Source: SAR324 cluster bacterium (GTDB taxonomy: Bacteria > SAR324 > NAC60-12). Taken from it: a stretch of DNA of 64,000 bases. Made by a program: the position numbers and the translations under genes. The notes beneath the pieces were generated by a model. That model had not been told where the DNA came from. It made no database searches and saw nothing but the letters and a program-made list of their open reading frames with translations. Below are positions 52,766-60,991 of this stretch, piece after piece. Within the stretch, counting starts at the first letter, position 1; each line of letters opens with the position of its first letter. The stretch is from NCBI GenBank assembly GCA_015231825.1, contig JADGAV010000027.1, positions 1,736 to 65,735 on the forward strand. Direction: 5' to 3'.

Positions 52766-53854
52766 TTATTTCTTTAAATTCACTCCAAACCGATCTTTCA
52801 ACCAGTTTTGCACCCAGGCTTTGGAGCTGTCGCTGACTGTGGTCGCCTGCTTCAAATTCAACGCAGCACCCGCTCCGGTTAACTGCGGATAGGTTCCCAG
52901 CCGCTTTTTTGATTTTGCAGGAAAATCCGGATGATTAAAAATTTTATTGAACGCTTCGGTGTAAGTGTCAATAATTTCCCGGGATGTTCCTTTCGGCAAA
53001 AAAACCATCTTTTGTGCCGGGAAACCCGCCGTGAAAAAAGTCATCCATGCTTCCCAGGCGGGGCCGGAAGGTGCCTTGCCATGAATCATTTTATAGGCAT
53101 CGGCAGGGGTCGGAAGGTCCGGAAAGTTGGGGTCACGCACCAGATTTCCGTCAGCATCAAGAGCCCCCCACGACATGATGGGCACTGCTTTTCCTTCTTT
53201 GACGAGAGGCACCACCTTGGAAATATAGGCAAATGAAGTTTGATAGTCAATATTGGTTTCTCCCCGTTCGAAAGCAAGGCGTCCTGCCGATCGACCTTTC
53301 ATGCCAAAGACAGGTTGCACATCAAGCCCGAGAATCTCAAATGCCAGCAGTGGTACCAAGTCAAGGGAAGTAGCTCCCTGACTGCCGTACAGCAATTTCA
53401 CTCCTTTCAATTTACTCAGTTCTTCGATGGATTTGACACCCAGCTTCGGACTGACGTAAGCGGCACCTCCGGTGGCGGTTGCCAGGACCACGTGCCAATC
53501 TTTGTACTCATATTTGACCCGACGGTCATTCAGCAAATAAGGAAACTGTGTAGATCCCGAGGTTCCCAAAATGGTCAGTCCATCCGGCTTGGCGCGGTCG
53601 GCAAAATAGTTGGCTCCCTTGGTGGATCCGGCACCTGGCATATATTTGATCAGCACAGTTGGCTTGCCTGGGAGTGCGTCACTGAGCCAGGGGGCATAAA
53701 ACTGGGCCCATTTTCCTGAACCGCCTCCTTCTCCGAATGGGACAATCCATTCGACTCTTTTTCCTGAAAAGTCAACCGCCATGGCGGAACTTGCAAAAAT
53801 GATCGAAAAAACCAAAATTTTCAATTTCAATATTTTTTTTAAAGCGTTTTTCAT
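52766..53854 (-). CDS. TctC/Bug-family periplasmic solute-binding protein
   Basis: 362-aa exported binding protein. Signal peptide ends near SSAMAVD; the mature part has VEWIVPFGEGGGSGKWAQFYAPWL and IKYMPGAGSTKGANYFA, the TctC/Bug anion-pocket layout for carboxylates. The ATG at 53854 lies six nt after AGAGGA and is preferred over the TTG at 53860. It is followed by a hairpin and then the TctAB fusion gene, completing a TTT importer. Ligand not determined. Confidence 0.88.
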   Translation of the reverse strand: MKNALKKILKLKILVFSIIFASSAMAVDFSGKRVEWIVPFGEGGGSGKWAQFYAPWLSDALPGKPTVLIKYMPGAGSTKGANYFADRAKPDGLTILGTSGSTQFPYLLNDRRVKYEYKDWHVVLATATGGAAYVSPKLGVKSIEELSKLKGVKLLYGSQGATSLDLVPLLAFEILGLDVQPVFGMKGRSAGRLAFERGETNIDYQTSFAYISKVVPLVKEGKAVPIMSWGALDADGNLVRDPNFPDLPTPADAYKMIHGKAPSGPAWEAWMTFFTAGFPAQKMVFLPKGTSREIIDTYTEAFNKIFNHPDFPAKSKKRLGTYPQLTGAGAALNLKQATTVSDSSKAWVQNWLKDRFGVNLKK

Positions 53855-53941
53855 ATCCAATCCTCTTTAAAAATTTGATTGCTTGACTCAGTCAATTTTT
53901 TTGATTGACTGACCGGTTTCTGCAATGGTCTGAGCCAGTAT

Positions 53942-54934
53942 TCAGCCGCCGATTTTAATACCAGCTTCCTGGTAGTATTTGAGGGCAGCAGGATGATAGG
54001 GGACAGCATTTTTAGGCGCCATCATTTTGAGTTTTGCATTTTTGAAGGCACCAAAAGATTTTCCGAGTTCACTTTGATTCTCGGCAATTGCTTTGGTCAG
54101 TTTATAAACGATATCATCAGAGGTATCCTTGTGGGTCACCATCACCCATGGGATCTCGACGATGTTGGCATCTTCCTGAAGGCCCGGGAATGATGGATTT
54201 GCTTTCAAGGTGATAATATTGCCTGCAGGCAGAAAACTCTTGAATTTTGCAATCCCTTCCGTGGAATTGTCCAGAGAAACATACTTGATTCCACCTCGGG
54301 ATTTGAGTTTGGCGTTCACTTTACGGCCGGCTCCTGAACCAAGGCTGATCAAAGTGACATCGACCTTGTTGTCACCCAGTGCGAGCATGCCTTTTACGAA
54401 ACTGGAAACCGGCACCTTGTTTGGAAAATCATCATAGCTCATACCCCCGTTGGCAAGAGCCCCTGCGATGTAGTAGGGAATGATATTGGAAGCCTTGTAT
54501 TCTGAAGCAATGCGCAGTTCGTTTCTCTTGGCATAAAGATCTTTGATATTTTTGATACCGGAATCGGCAATCACCATCAAGCCGGTACGCAGGGGAAACA
54601 TAGTGCCGACAATGCGCAGGTTCGGGTTGGCTTTTCCCTCGAAATTCCCGGTTCCGCTATGGGCGTATTCCGCCTCAACGGCATTACAGAAGCCAAACTC
54701 GACTTCTCCATTATTGATCAACGGGATATAGGCTGCAGTGCCGGCCATTGGCTGCGCCCGTGCTGTGATTCCCGCCTTGAGATTTGCCACTTTTGCAACG
54801 GCCTGACCCGTGTTGTAGCCGAGACTTCCCTGCTGACCGGTGGCGATACCCACCACCTGAGCAGTTGCCCAGGTGGCGAAAATACAGAACACTGCCAGCG
54901 TCAACAAAATTGAAACGATTATTGGTTTTCTCAT
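53942..54934 (-). CDS. TAXI-family TRAP solute-binding protein
   Basis: 330-aa exported binding protein of the TAXI type. Signal peptide MRKPIIVSILLTLAVF ends near ATAQ. Mature start VVGIATGQQGSLGYNTGQAVAKV and the ELRIASEYKAS block are typical. AAGGAAG precedes the ATG. It lies 63 bp after the stop of the fused TRAP permease gene, so the two form one importer. Family ligands include glutamate and other carboxylates. Confidence 0.9.
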   Translation of the reverse strand: MRKPIIVSILLTLAVFCIFATWATAQVVGIATGQQGSLGYNTGQAVAKVANLKAGITARAQPMAGTAAYIPLINNGEVEFGFCNAVEAEYAHSGTGNFEGKANPNLRIVGTMFPLRTGLMVIADSGIKNIKDLYAKRNELRIASEYKASNIIPYYIAGALANGGMSYDDFPNKVPVSSFVKGMLALGDNKVDVTLISLGSGAGRKVNAKLKSRGGIKYVSLDNSTEGIAKFKSFLPAGNIITLKANPSFPGLQEDANIVEIPWVMVTHKDTSDDIVYKLTKAIAENQSELGKSFGAFKNAKLKMMAPKNAVPYHPAALKYYQEAGIKIGG

Positions 54935-54997
54935 AACATTCTTCCTTTCCTTTTGGGGTTTTACTTCAATATTTAATCCAGTTTTGGAGCGATCTTC

Positions 54998-56941
54998 TCA
55001 AGATGACGAACTGCTTTCAGTGACAGCATCTTTTTTGGAAGCCAAAAAAAGCATCACAAAAAACAGTAGTCCAATTCCGATAGCTCCTGTACTGATAAAA
55101 TTAGAATATGAAATCGGGGCTAATCCGGCCAGGGTAATCAATCCCAATATCGCGATCCCTGACTGAAAGAACAGAGATAGCTTTCGGTTGAAAAATCCGA
55201 CAATGGCAACAGAAACAAAAAAAACACCAATGCCTACTTTAACGAAGTCCCAGAAAATAGAAAGCGGGTCTCCGTTCATCAGCAGGGTCGGAGCATAAAT
55301 AAACAGGAATGGAACGACATAAGCCACCCAACCGAGACGCATGGCAGAGTAACCGGTTTCCATGGCGCCGGCTCCTGTCAGTGCAGCCGCCGCGAAAGCC
55401 GCGAGTGCGATGGGAGGTGTTATCATCGACATCATTCCAAAATAAAGGATAAACATGTGCGCAGCAATTGGATCTGCTCCTGCTTCAATGATGGCCGGGC
55501 CTATCAATGATGCCAGCAGCACATAAACTCCGGTTGTCGGCATTCCCATCCCGAGGATGATGCAGATAACTGCTGAGAGAAAAAGAATGACAATCAGGTT
55601 GTTCCCGGCAACGGTCACTAAAAACAGGGTCAGGGCAAAACCGAGACCGGTGATGTTGAGGATGCCGATCACAAAACCGGCCGCAGCAACTATGAGAATC
55701 AGTTCCATCGTTGAAAAGCCGGTTTCCCAGAATGTGCCGAGAAAGTTTTTCCAATTGATCCGGTTGTCTCCATAGGGTCTGAACAAACCAACGAAAATGA
55801 CTGAAACCGCTGCATAAAGCGCCGCTCGTTCGGGTTCTTCGTTTAGAAAAAAGAGTGCATACAAAAGAACCAGCATTGGCACAGAAAATTGCCATCCTCG
55901 CTTTAAGACATCCCACGCCTTGGGAATGTTCTTGTCAACAGGAATGATGCCGTCGCGGGCAGCAATCAGGTCAACCTGGATAAAAACGCTGCCGTAATAA
56001 AGAATAGCAGGGATCAGGGCAGCTCCCATAATACTGATATAAGGGACTTCGAGCAGTTCTGCCATGAGGAACGCGGCTGCACCCATGATCGGAGGCATCA
56101 GCTGTCCGCCGGTTGAAGCAATGGCTTCAATGGCTCCGGCATTGACTCCCGAATAACCGCCTCTTCTCATTAAGGGAATGGTGATGACCCCGGTCGTTGC
56201 CACATTGGAAACTGCACTGCCGGAAATCGAGCCAAACATGGCCGAGGCAATCACTGAGATTTTCGCGGAACCGCCCCGCATGCGACCCGTTGCGGCCAGG
56301 GCCAGATCAGTAAAAAATTCACCGCCACCTGCTTTGAAAAGGAGTTTTCCCATGAATACGAAAAGAATGACTATGGTAGCACCAACATTCAGGGGTGTGC
56401 CGAATACGGCACTGGGATCAAATCCGATGTATTGGACCAGATGGTGTATTTCAACTTTGCGGCCGACCAGTGTGCCCGGCACCAAATGCCCGAGCAGTGC
56501 ATATACGACAAAGACGCCAATGATGCAGAAGAGCACCATTCCGGTTGATCGTCGCAGCCCTTCCATAACCCAAACAACAACCACTGCACCTATGAAGGTC
56601 AGGATGGCAGGACGGTAGCCGATCAGATCCAGCAGGTCCGTCATGTTAAAAGCTGTATAAAGCAACGTCGACAGACCCACAATGGCGATCAGATAGTCAT
56701 ACCAGGTGGTGTGATTGTTTTCGTTTCCGTTGAGCCGCGTCGTCAAGAAAACCGTGCCGAGGCTCAAACCGAGAATGGTAGCCAGATATTGTTCGTTGAG
56801 AAAGGCCATGCCGAACCAGGCAGCGCTGTCTGCATTCCAGGCAACGCATAAAAGTGTCGACAATGCAGCAAATGATCTCGACAGAATAATGCTGAAATTC
56901 AGATTCTCTGAGTGATCGGATTTCTGAGATTTGCTGGCCAC
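54998..56941 (-). CDS. TRAP transporter fused 4TM-12TM permease
   Basis: 647-aa membrane protein of the TAXI-associated fused DctQM type, with a small four-helix part (about 20-170) and a large 12-helix part carrying GSISGSAVSNVATTGVITIP and GGQLMPPIMGAAAFLMAELL, each split across helices. Na+-driven uptake is expected. The start is GTG at 56941 because no ATG is available before the first helix; the ribosome-binding site is weak. It lies 66 bp after the dienelactone-hydrolase-like gene. Confidence 0.9.
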   Translation of the reverse strand: MASKSQKSDHSENLNFSIILSRSFAALSTLLCVAWNADSAAWFGMAFLNEQYLATILGLSLGTVFLTTRLNGNENNHTTWYDYLIAIVGLSTLLYTAFNMTDLLDLIGYRPAILTFIGAVVVVWVMEGLRRSTGMVLFCIIGVFVVYALLGHLVPGTLVGRKVEIHHLVQYIGFDPSAVFGTPLNVGATIVILFVFMGKLLFKAGGGEFFTDLALAATGRMRGGSAKISVIASAMFGSISGSAVSNVATTGVITIPLMRRGGYSGVNAGAIEAIASTGGQLMPPIMGAAAFLMAELLEVPYISIMGAALIPAILYYGSVFIQVDLIAARDGIIPVDKNIPKAWDVLKRGWQFSVPMLVLLYALFFLNEEPERAALYAAVSVIFVGLFRPYGDNRINWKNFLGTFWETGFSTMELILIVAAAGFVIGILNITGLGFALTLFLVTVAGNNLIVILFLSAVICIILGMGMPTTGVYVLLASLIGPAIIEAGADPIAAHMFILYFGMMSMITPPIALAAFAAAALTGAGAMETGYSAMRLGWVAYVVPFLFIYAPTLLMNGDPLSIFWDFVKVGIGVFFVSVAIVGFFNRKLSLFFQSGIAILGLITLAGLAPISYSNFISTGAIGIGLLFFVMLFLASKKDAVTESSSSS

Positions 56942-57007
56942 TTTGAAATCTTATGATGACAGGTTTGGTGAAAAGGAATCCGGTACTGTCCTTTCCAGGG
57001 AGCTCTG

Positions 57008-57694
57008 CTATGCACCGTGGTATTTTTCTAAAAATTCAAGAGTCTTCTGGGTCGCTGGAACAGCAGCAGATTCGACGTAAGTCGCCCGGGCATCATTGGC
57101 AAATGCATGGCCCGCCTCATAAATCTCGATTTCAGCCGAGGGGATTGCCTCGCGCACGGCGTTGATCACTTTGGCCGGCGTATAATCATCGCTTGAGCCA
57201 AAGTGGAATAACATCGGACACTTTGGACCCTGCGGATTGTTTTTCAGATGCATCTCGAGAGCAGTCCCGTAAAATGCCACGGAACACTTCAGGTCCAGAC
57301 TGCAAGCCAGGCGCATGGCATGACCGCCCCCCCAGCAGAACCCGATCAATGAAGCACCCATTTCAGAGCCCACTTCTTTGGCAGCAGCATCCACATCAAG
57401 AAGAACCTTTTGCGGGTCAAGAGCTAAAGCCATGGCTCTTCCTCTATCTGGATCATCAAATGGCACGACCGTCTTCGGTGTATCCCGGTCAAAGAGAGCA
57501 GGAACAATCGTTTCATAACCCTTTTCAGCGTAGAAAAGAGCAAGCGATTTGAGCTGATCTGTCATACCAAAAATCTCCTGCAAGATAACCAGACCGCCTT
57601 TGCTGCTGCCGCTTGGTGATGCTTTAAAAGCATCAAATACAAACCCGTCTTCGGATTTCACACGTGTCATTTGACTTTCGATTTTATCACTCAT
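57008..57694 (-). CDS. Dienelactone hydrolase family protein (carboxymethylenebutenolidase-like)
   Basis: 228-aa cytosolic alpha/beta-hydrolase. Catalytic set: E40 in LVILQEIFGM, nucleophile C120 in GFCWGGGHAM, Asp at 169/170 in GSSDDYTP and H196 in EAGHAFAN. Classical members hydrolyse dienelactones in intradiol pathways; here a lactone or ester related to gallate catabolism is more likely. First gene of the long minus-strand unit; operator copy 3 lies 103 bp upstream. Confidence 0.9.
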   Translation of the reverse strand: MSDKIESQMTRVKSEDGFVFDAFKASPSGSSKGGLVILQEIFGMTDQLKSLALFYAEKGYETIVPALFDRDTPKTVVPFDDPDRGRAMALALDPQKVLLDVDAAAKEVGSEMGASLIGFCWGGGHAMRLACSLDLKCSVAFYGTALEMHLKNNPQGPKCPMLFHFGSSDDYTPAKVINAVREAIPSAEIEIYEAGHAFANDARATYVESAAVPATQKTLEFLEKYHGA

Positions 57695-58049
57695 TGTGTT
57701 GGGACCCTTTCGTTAGCTGTAACAGTACATCAGGTGAACTTTTACCATTTTTTCTGTTGGACATTTCTATAATAAAATTGTCTGATTGATTAAAAGATTT
57801 ATACGTATGTACAAATGAAAAATTAGAATGTCAAGCCCGTAGTCATTTGCAAAAATCAAAACCCTTTGAATTGAAGAAGAAGAGAAGTTTCCTTTTTAAA
57901 AATTTTTATCCGTTTGCAAATGTTGGTCATGGCCTGCACAAATTAGATTAACATCGGGTTATTTTTAAGTTATACCATAGATCAACCTGTTGAAAACCCA
58001 AAAGTAACCGATATTCAGCAACTCAACTTTATTATTGCCTGAGGAATCA
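57695..58049. promoter_or_regulatory. Divergent promoter region at the right edge of the island
   Basis: 355-bp AT-rich non-coding region between the dienelactone hydrolase and aminotransferase genes. It contains operator copy 3 at 57797-57816. A TTTTATTATAG stretch on the minus strand (near 57760-57775) could include a minus-10 toward the hydrolase; this is weak evidence. Confidence 0.5.
57797..57816. promoter_or_regulatory. Candidate TetR operator, copy 3
   Basis: ATTTATACGTATGTACAAAT matches copy 1 at 16 of 20 positions and keeps the TGTACAAAT right arm intact; the left arm has one mismatch (ATTTATA). It lies 103 bp upstream of the dienelactone hydrolase gene, at the head of the longest unit. 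Confidence 0.7.
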
Positions 58050-59240
58050 ATGTCTATTTCTGAAAATATGAAACTTTCCATGCAAAAATCTTCCTGGATT
58101 CGCGAGATGTTCGAACAAGGACAGCGTTTGAAACAAGTTCATGGGGAAGATCAAGTTTTTGATTTTTCGTTGGGAAATCCGATTGTGGAACCGCCTCCCC
58201 AGGTTTATGAGGTGCTGCTGCGGCTTCTGAAGGAAGATCCCCAGGGTGCCCACCGATATATGCCGAATGCAGGATTCGCCTCGACTCGTGACTCAATTGC
58301 CGAGGAACTTCGTCACGAAACAGGGCTTGCTTTTACTGCGGCGGATGTGACGATGTGTGTCGGAGCCGGAGGGGGGTTGAACTCTCTTTTCAAAGCCTTG
58401 CTGGATCCTGGTGAAGAAGTCCTGGTGATGGCACCCTATTTTGTAGAATATGGAGCCTATGCTCAAAATCATGGCGGCGTGCTGACCGTTGCAGACACGG
58501 ATGAAAGCTTCCAGCTGGACCTGGAACAAATTGAACAAAAATTGACTGGACGGACCAAAATCGTGATGATCAATTCTCCCAACAATCCCACGGGCGCCGT
58601 TTATTCTCAAGAATTGCTGGAGGCGTTGGGAAAGCTGCTTGCCGAAAAAGAAAAAGAATTCGGGCATCCGATTTTTCTGGTCTCCGATGACCCATACCGT
58701 TATCTGATTTTCGATGATCTGGTACCGGGTAACATTTTTCGCAGCCATCTGAATTCGGTGATGGTCACGTCACACTCAAAAGATCTGGCATTGCCGGGTG
58801 AAAGGATCGGTTTTATTGCCATTCATCCGGAAATGGAAGATCGCACGGATCTTCAGAACGCTTTAGCCTTGAGTACCCGCATTTTGGGGTTCGTCAACGC
58901 TCCTGCCCTGATGCAGCGCATTCTGCCTCATCTCAAAGGAGTGCGGATTCCCTCAGAATCTTACCAGCATTTGCGGGATATTTTTTATGATGGCTTGAGC
59001 AGGATGGGATTCGAAATCTGCAAACCCAAAGGAACATTTTACATTTTCCCCAAATCCCCAATTCCGGATGATGTAGAATTTGTCAAACAAGCCCTGGCAG
59101 AAAATATCCTGCTGGTGCCGGGTTCCGGCTTTGGCGGTCCCGGATATTTCCGGATCGCTTTCTGCTGCACAGAAGACCTGATTCTCCGTTCATTTCCTCG
59201 ATTTGAAAATCTTGCCAGGAAGTTTGGACTCGTTGGTTAA
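58050..59240 (+). CDS. Class I/II PLP-dependent aminotransferase
   Basis: 396-aa cytosolic aminotransferase. Motifs: MINSPNNPTGAVYS, SDDPYRYLIFDD and the PLP lysine in SHSKDLALPGERIGF. The ATG at 58050 has GAGG five nt upstream and is preferred over the TTG at 58035. Specificity is unknown; the convergent leucine dehydrogenase suggests amino-acid interconversion. It probably lies outside the catabolic regulon, although operator copy 3 is in its upstream region too. Confidence 0.88.
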   Translation: MSISENMKLSMQKSSWIREMFEQGQRLKQVHGEDQVFDFSLGNPIVEPPPQVYEVLLRLLKEDPQGAHRYMPNAGFASTRDSIAEELRHETGLAFTAADVTMCVGAGGGLNSLFKALLDPGEEVLVMAPYFVEYGAYAQNHGGVLTVADTDESFQLDLEQIEQKLTGRTKIVMINSPNNPTGAVYSQELLEALGKLLAEKEKEFGHPIFLVSDDPYRYLIFDDLVPGNIFRSHLNSVMVTSHSKDLALPGERIGFIAIHPEMEDRTDLQNALALSTRILGFVNAPALMQRILPHLKGVRIPSESYQHLRDIFYDGLSRMGFEICKPKGTFYIFPKSPIPDDVEFVKQALAENILLVPGSGFGGPGYFRIAFCCTEDLILRSFPRFENLARKFGLVG

Positions 59241-59415
59241 ACCGTCAGTGAGCAGGGAACAGAACTCTGCAAAGTCTGAATTGTATTTCAAATTGCAATC
59301 CTTCCCGGAAATCAGGAGGGATGGGACTGACAAGTAAAAGAAAAGGTTATGTCCATGATTTGACGATAGTCTTTCTCAGGTCTGAAAATATCCCTGTTCA
59401 GTTGTTTGACGGATG

Positions 59416-60489
59416 TCAGTCTCCCAAATAAGTACGCTGGAGATTACCGATTGTTTCAATTCGTTTTTCAGCAAAGTGAGCCGCAGCCTGATGAGTAGCA
59501 ATGTTTTGCTCCTCTGCGATTTGAAAAATGGTTTCCAAAGTTTGGTAGATGTTTTTGACTTTTTTAATCACTGAATCTCGAGAATATTCCTGAATCAGCT
59601 CGTAGTAGCAGTTGATCACTCCTCCGGCATTGATGATGTAGTCAGGAGCATACAGAATATTTTTTTCTTTCAAAAGAATTCCGTGCTTGTTTTCGTCCAG
59701 AAGCTGGTTGTTTGCGGCGCCGGCCACCACGGTGAATTTAAACTGGGGAATCGTCTGCTCATTGATGACAGCACCCAGGGCACAAGGGGCGAAGACATCG
59801 GCATCCACAGCGTATATTTGCTCATGCTCCACACCAGTGGCGCTGTACTGTTTCACCATTTTCTGCACGGCTCGCGGGTCAATATCACTGACGATGAGTC
59901 CTGCACCTTCTTCATGAAGCAGTTCACACAAGTGCTCCCCGACATGTCCCACTCCCTGAACTGCCACAGTGATTCCTTTTAGTGAAGCCGCCCCGAGGCG
60001 TCTTAAAACAGAAATTTTAATGCCTTCCAGTGTGCCGATCGCCGTGATCGGGGAGGGGTTTCCCCCGCCTCCTGCTGTTTCCGGCAAACCGGTCACATAA
60101 TTTGTTTCTTCCCGGATCTGCATGATATCCTCAGTCGAGGTGTTGACATCTTCTGCCGTCACATAACGTCCTCCCAAGGATTGGACATTTCTGCCGAATG
60201 CTCGATAGAGCGCTTCTGATTTGATGGAAGGGTCTCCTAAAATAACGGCTTTTCCTCCTCCCAAATTCAATCCTGCCGCCGCGTTTTTATAGGTCATTCC
60301 TCTGGAAAGTCTCAGCACATCGAACAGCGCGTCTTTTTCGCAGGCATAGGGCCACAAACGCAAACCTCCTAAGGCCGGACCAAGGATCGTGTTATGAATT
60401 GCGATGATTGCTTTCAAACCGGAACTTTTGTCGTAGCAAAAAACGACTTGTTCGTGTTCCTGATCGATCATGTTTTTCAGCGTTTCCAT
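59416..60489 (-). CDS. Leucine/valine dehydrogenase (Glu/Leu/Phe/Val family)
   Basis: 357-aa NAD-dependent oxidative deaminase of branched-chain amino acids. The substrate-binding K68 and catalytic K80 (MTYKNAAAGLNLGGGK) align with leucine dehydrogenase; the Rossmann motif is VQGVGHVGEHL. The ATG at 60489 has GGGAGG six nt upstream, which rules out the longer frame to 60558. It is convergent with the aminotransferase, 175 bp apart. Confidence 0.92.
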   Translation of the reverse strand: METLKNMIDQEHEQVVFCYDKSSGLKAIIAIHNTILGPALGGLRLWPYACEKDALFDVLRLSRGMTYKNAAAGLNLGGGKAVILGDPSIKSEALYRAFGRNVQSLGGRYVTAEDVNTSTEDIMQIREETNYVTGLPETAGGGGNPSPITAIGTLEGIKISVLRRLGAASLKGITVAVQGVGHVGEHLCELLHEEGAGLIVSDIDPRAVQKMVKQYSATGVEHEQIYAVDADVFAPCALGAVINEQTIPQFKFTVVAGAANNQLLDENKHGILLKEKNILYAPDYIINAGGVINCYYELIQEYSRDSVIKKVKNIYQTLETIFQIAEEQNIATHQAAAHFAEKRIETIGNLQRTYLGD

Positions 60490-60991
60490 TGGGTACCTCC
60501 CTTGATTGGGTTTTTCCAAAATTGGAGACTGACATCCTGTCTCAGTATCCCTGAACACCGTTGTTCAATCAAGTTTTTCCCATACGGCGAGGAGATTCAA
60601 TTCGAGACACGAATCCTGTCTTCCCTTCGCGATTTGGGAACAACTGACATTTTAAACGAAGCGGCTTTTTGTTCAGAAAATCTCAGCAAGTTTTTGACTT
60701 GAAAAAGCCGTATGGAAATGAGATCCGTAGACGCCCGCAAAGAGTGAATGACTTTATAAGACCCCATTTCCTCTCTTGAAAAAAACTCAAAAACCGTCTT
60801 CAATCCCTTGCTATTCTAACGGATTACAATTCTGGGAATGAGAAGCATTCTGCCAGGAGTGAGACTGTTTGGTGATTCCATATAAAACAGTTCCCTGTTT
60901 TCTTCTGATTGAACAGGGTAGGGAAAACGTTTTTGATTTTTAAAATCTTGATTAATATCCTCCAACTTCAAAACGACACGAAAGGTCTCAA
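60490..60991. other. 500-bp intergenic region before tkt
   Basis: Separates the divergent leucine dehydrogenase and transketolase genes. The short frames present on both strands lack ribosome-binding sites and recognisable sequence, and no hairpin or motif stands out. Both promoters are presumably here. Confidence 0.45.

Noticed and set aside
59296-59326. Hairpin ATCCTTCC/GGAGGGAT between aminotransferase and leucine dehydrogenase as a terminator
   Set aside because: Includes a G-T pair and has no T-run on either strand; too weak to annotate.
60394-60803. Short frames on both strands upstream of leucine dehydrogenase and tkt
   Set aside because: They overlap each other or the start of the dehydrogenase gene and lack start signals and recognisable motifs.
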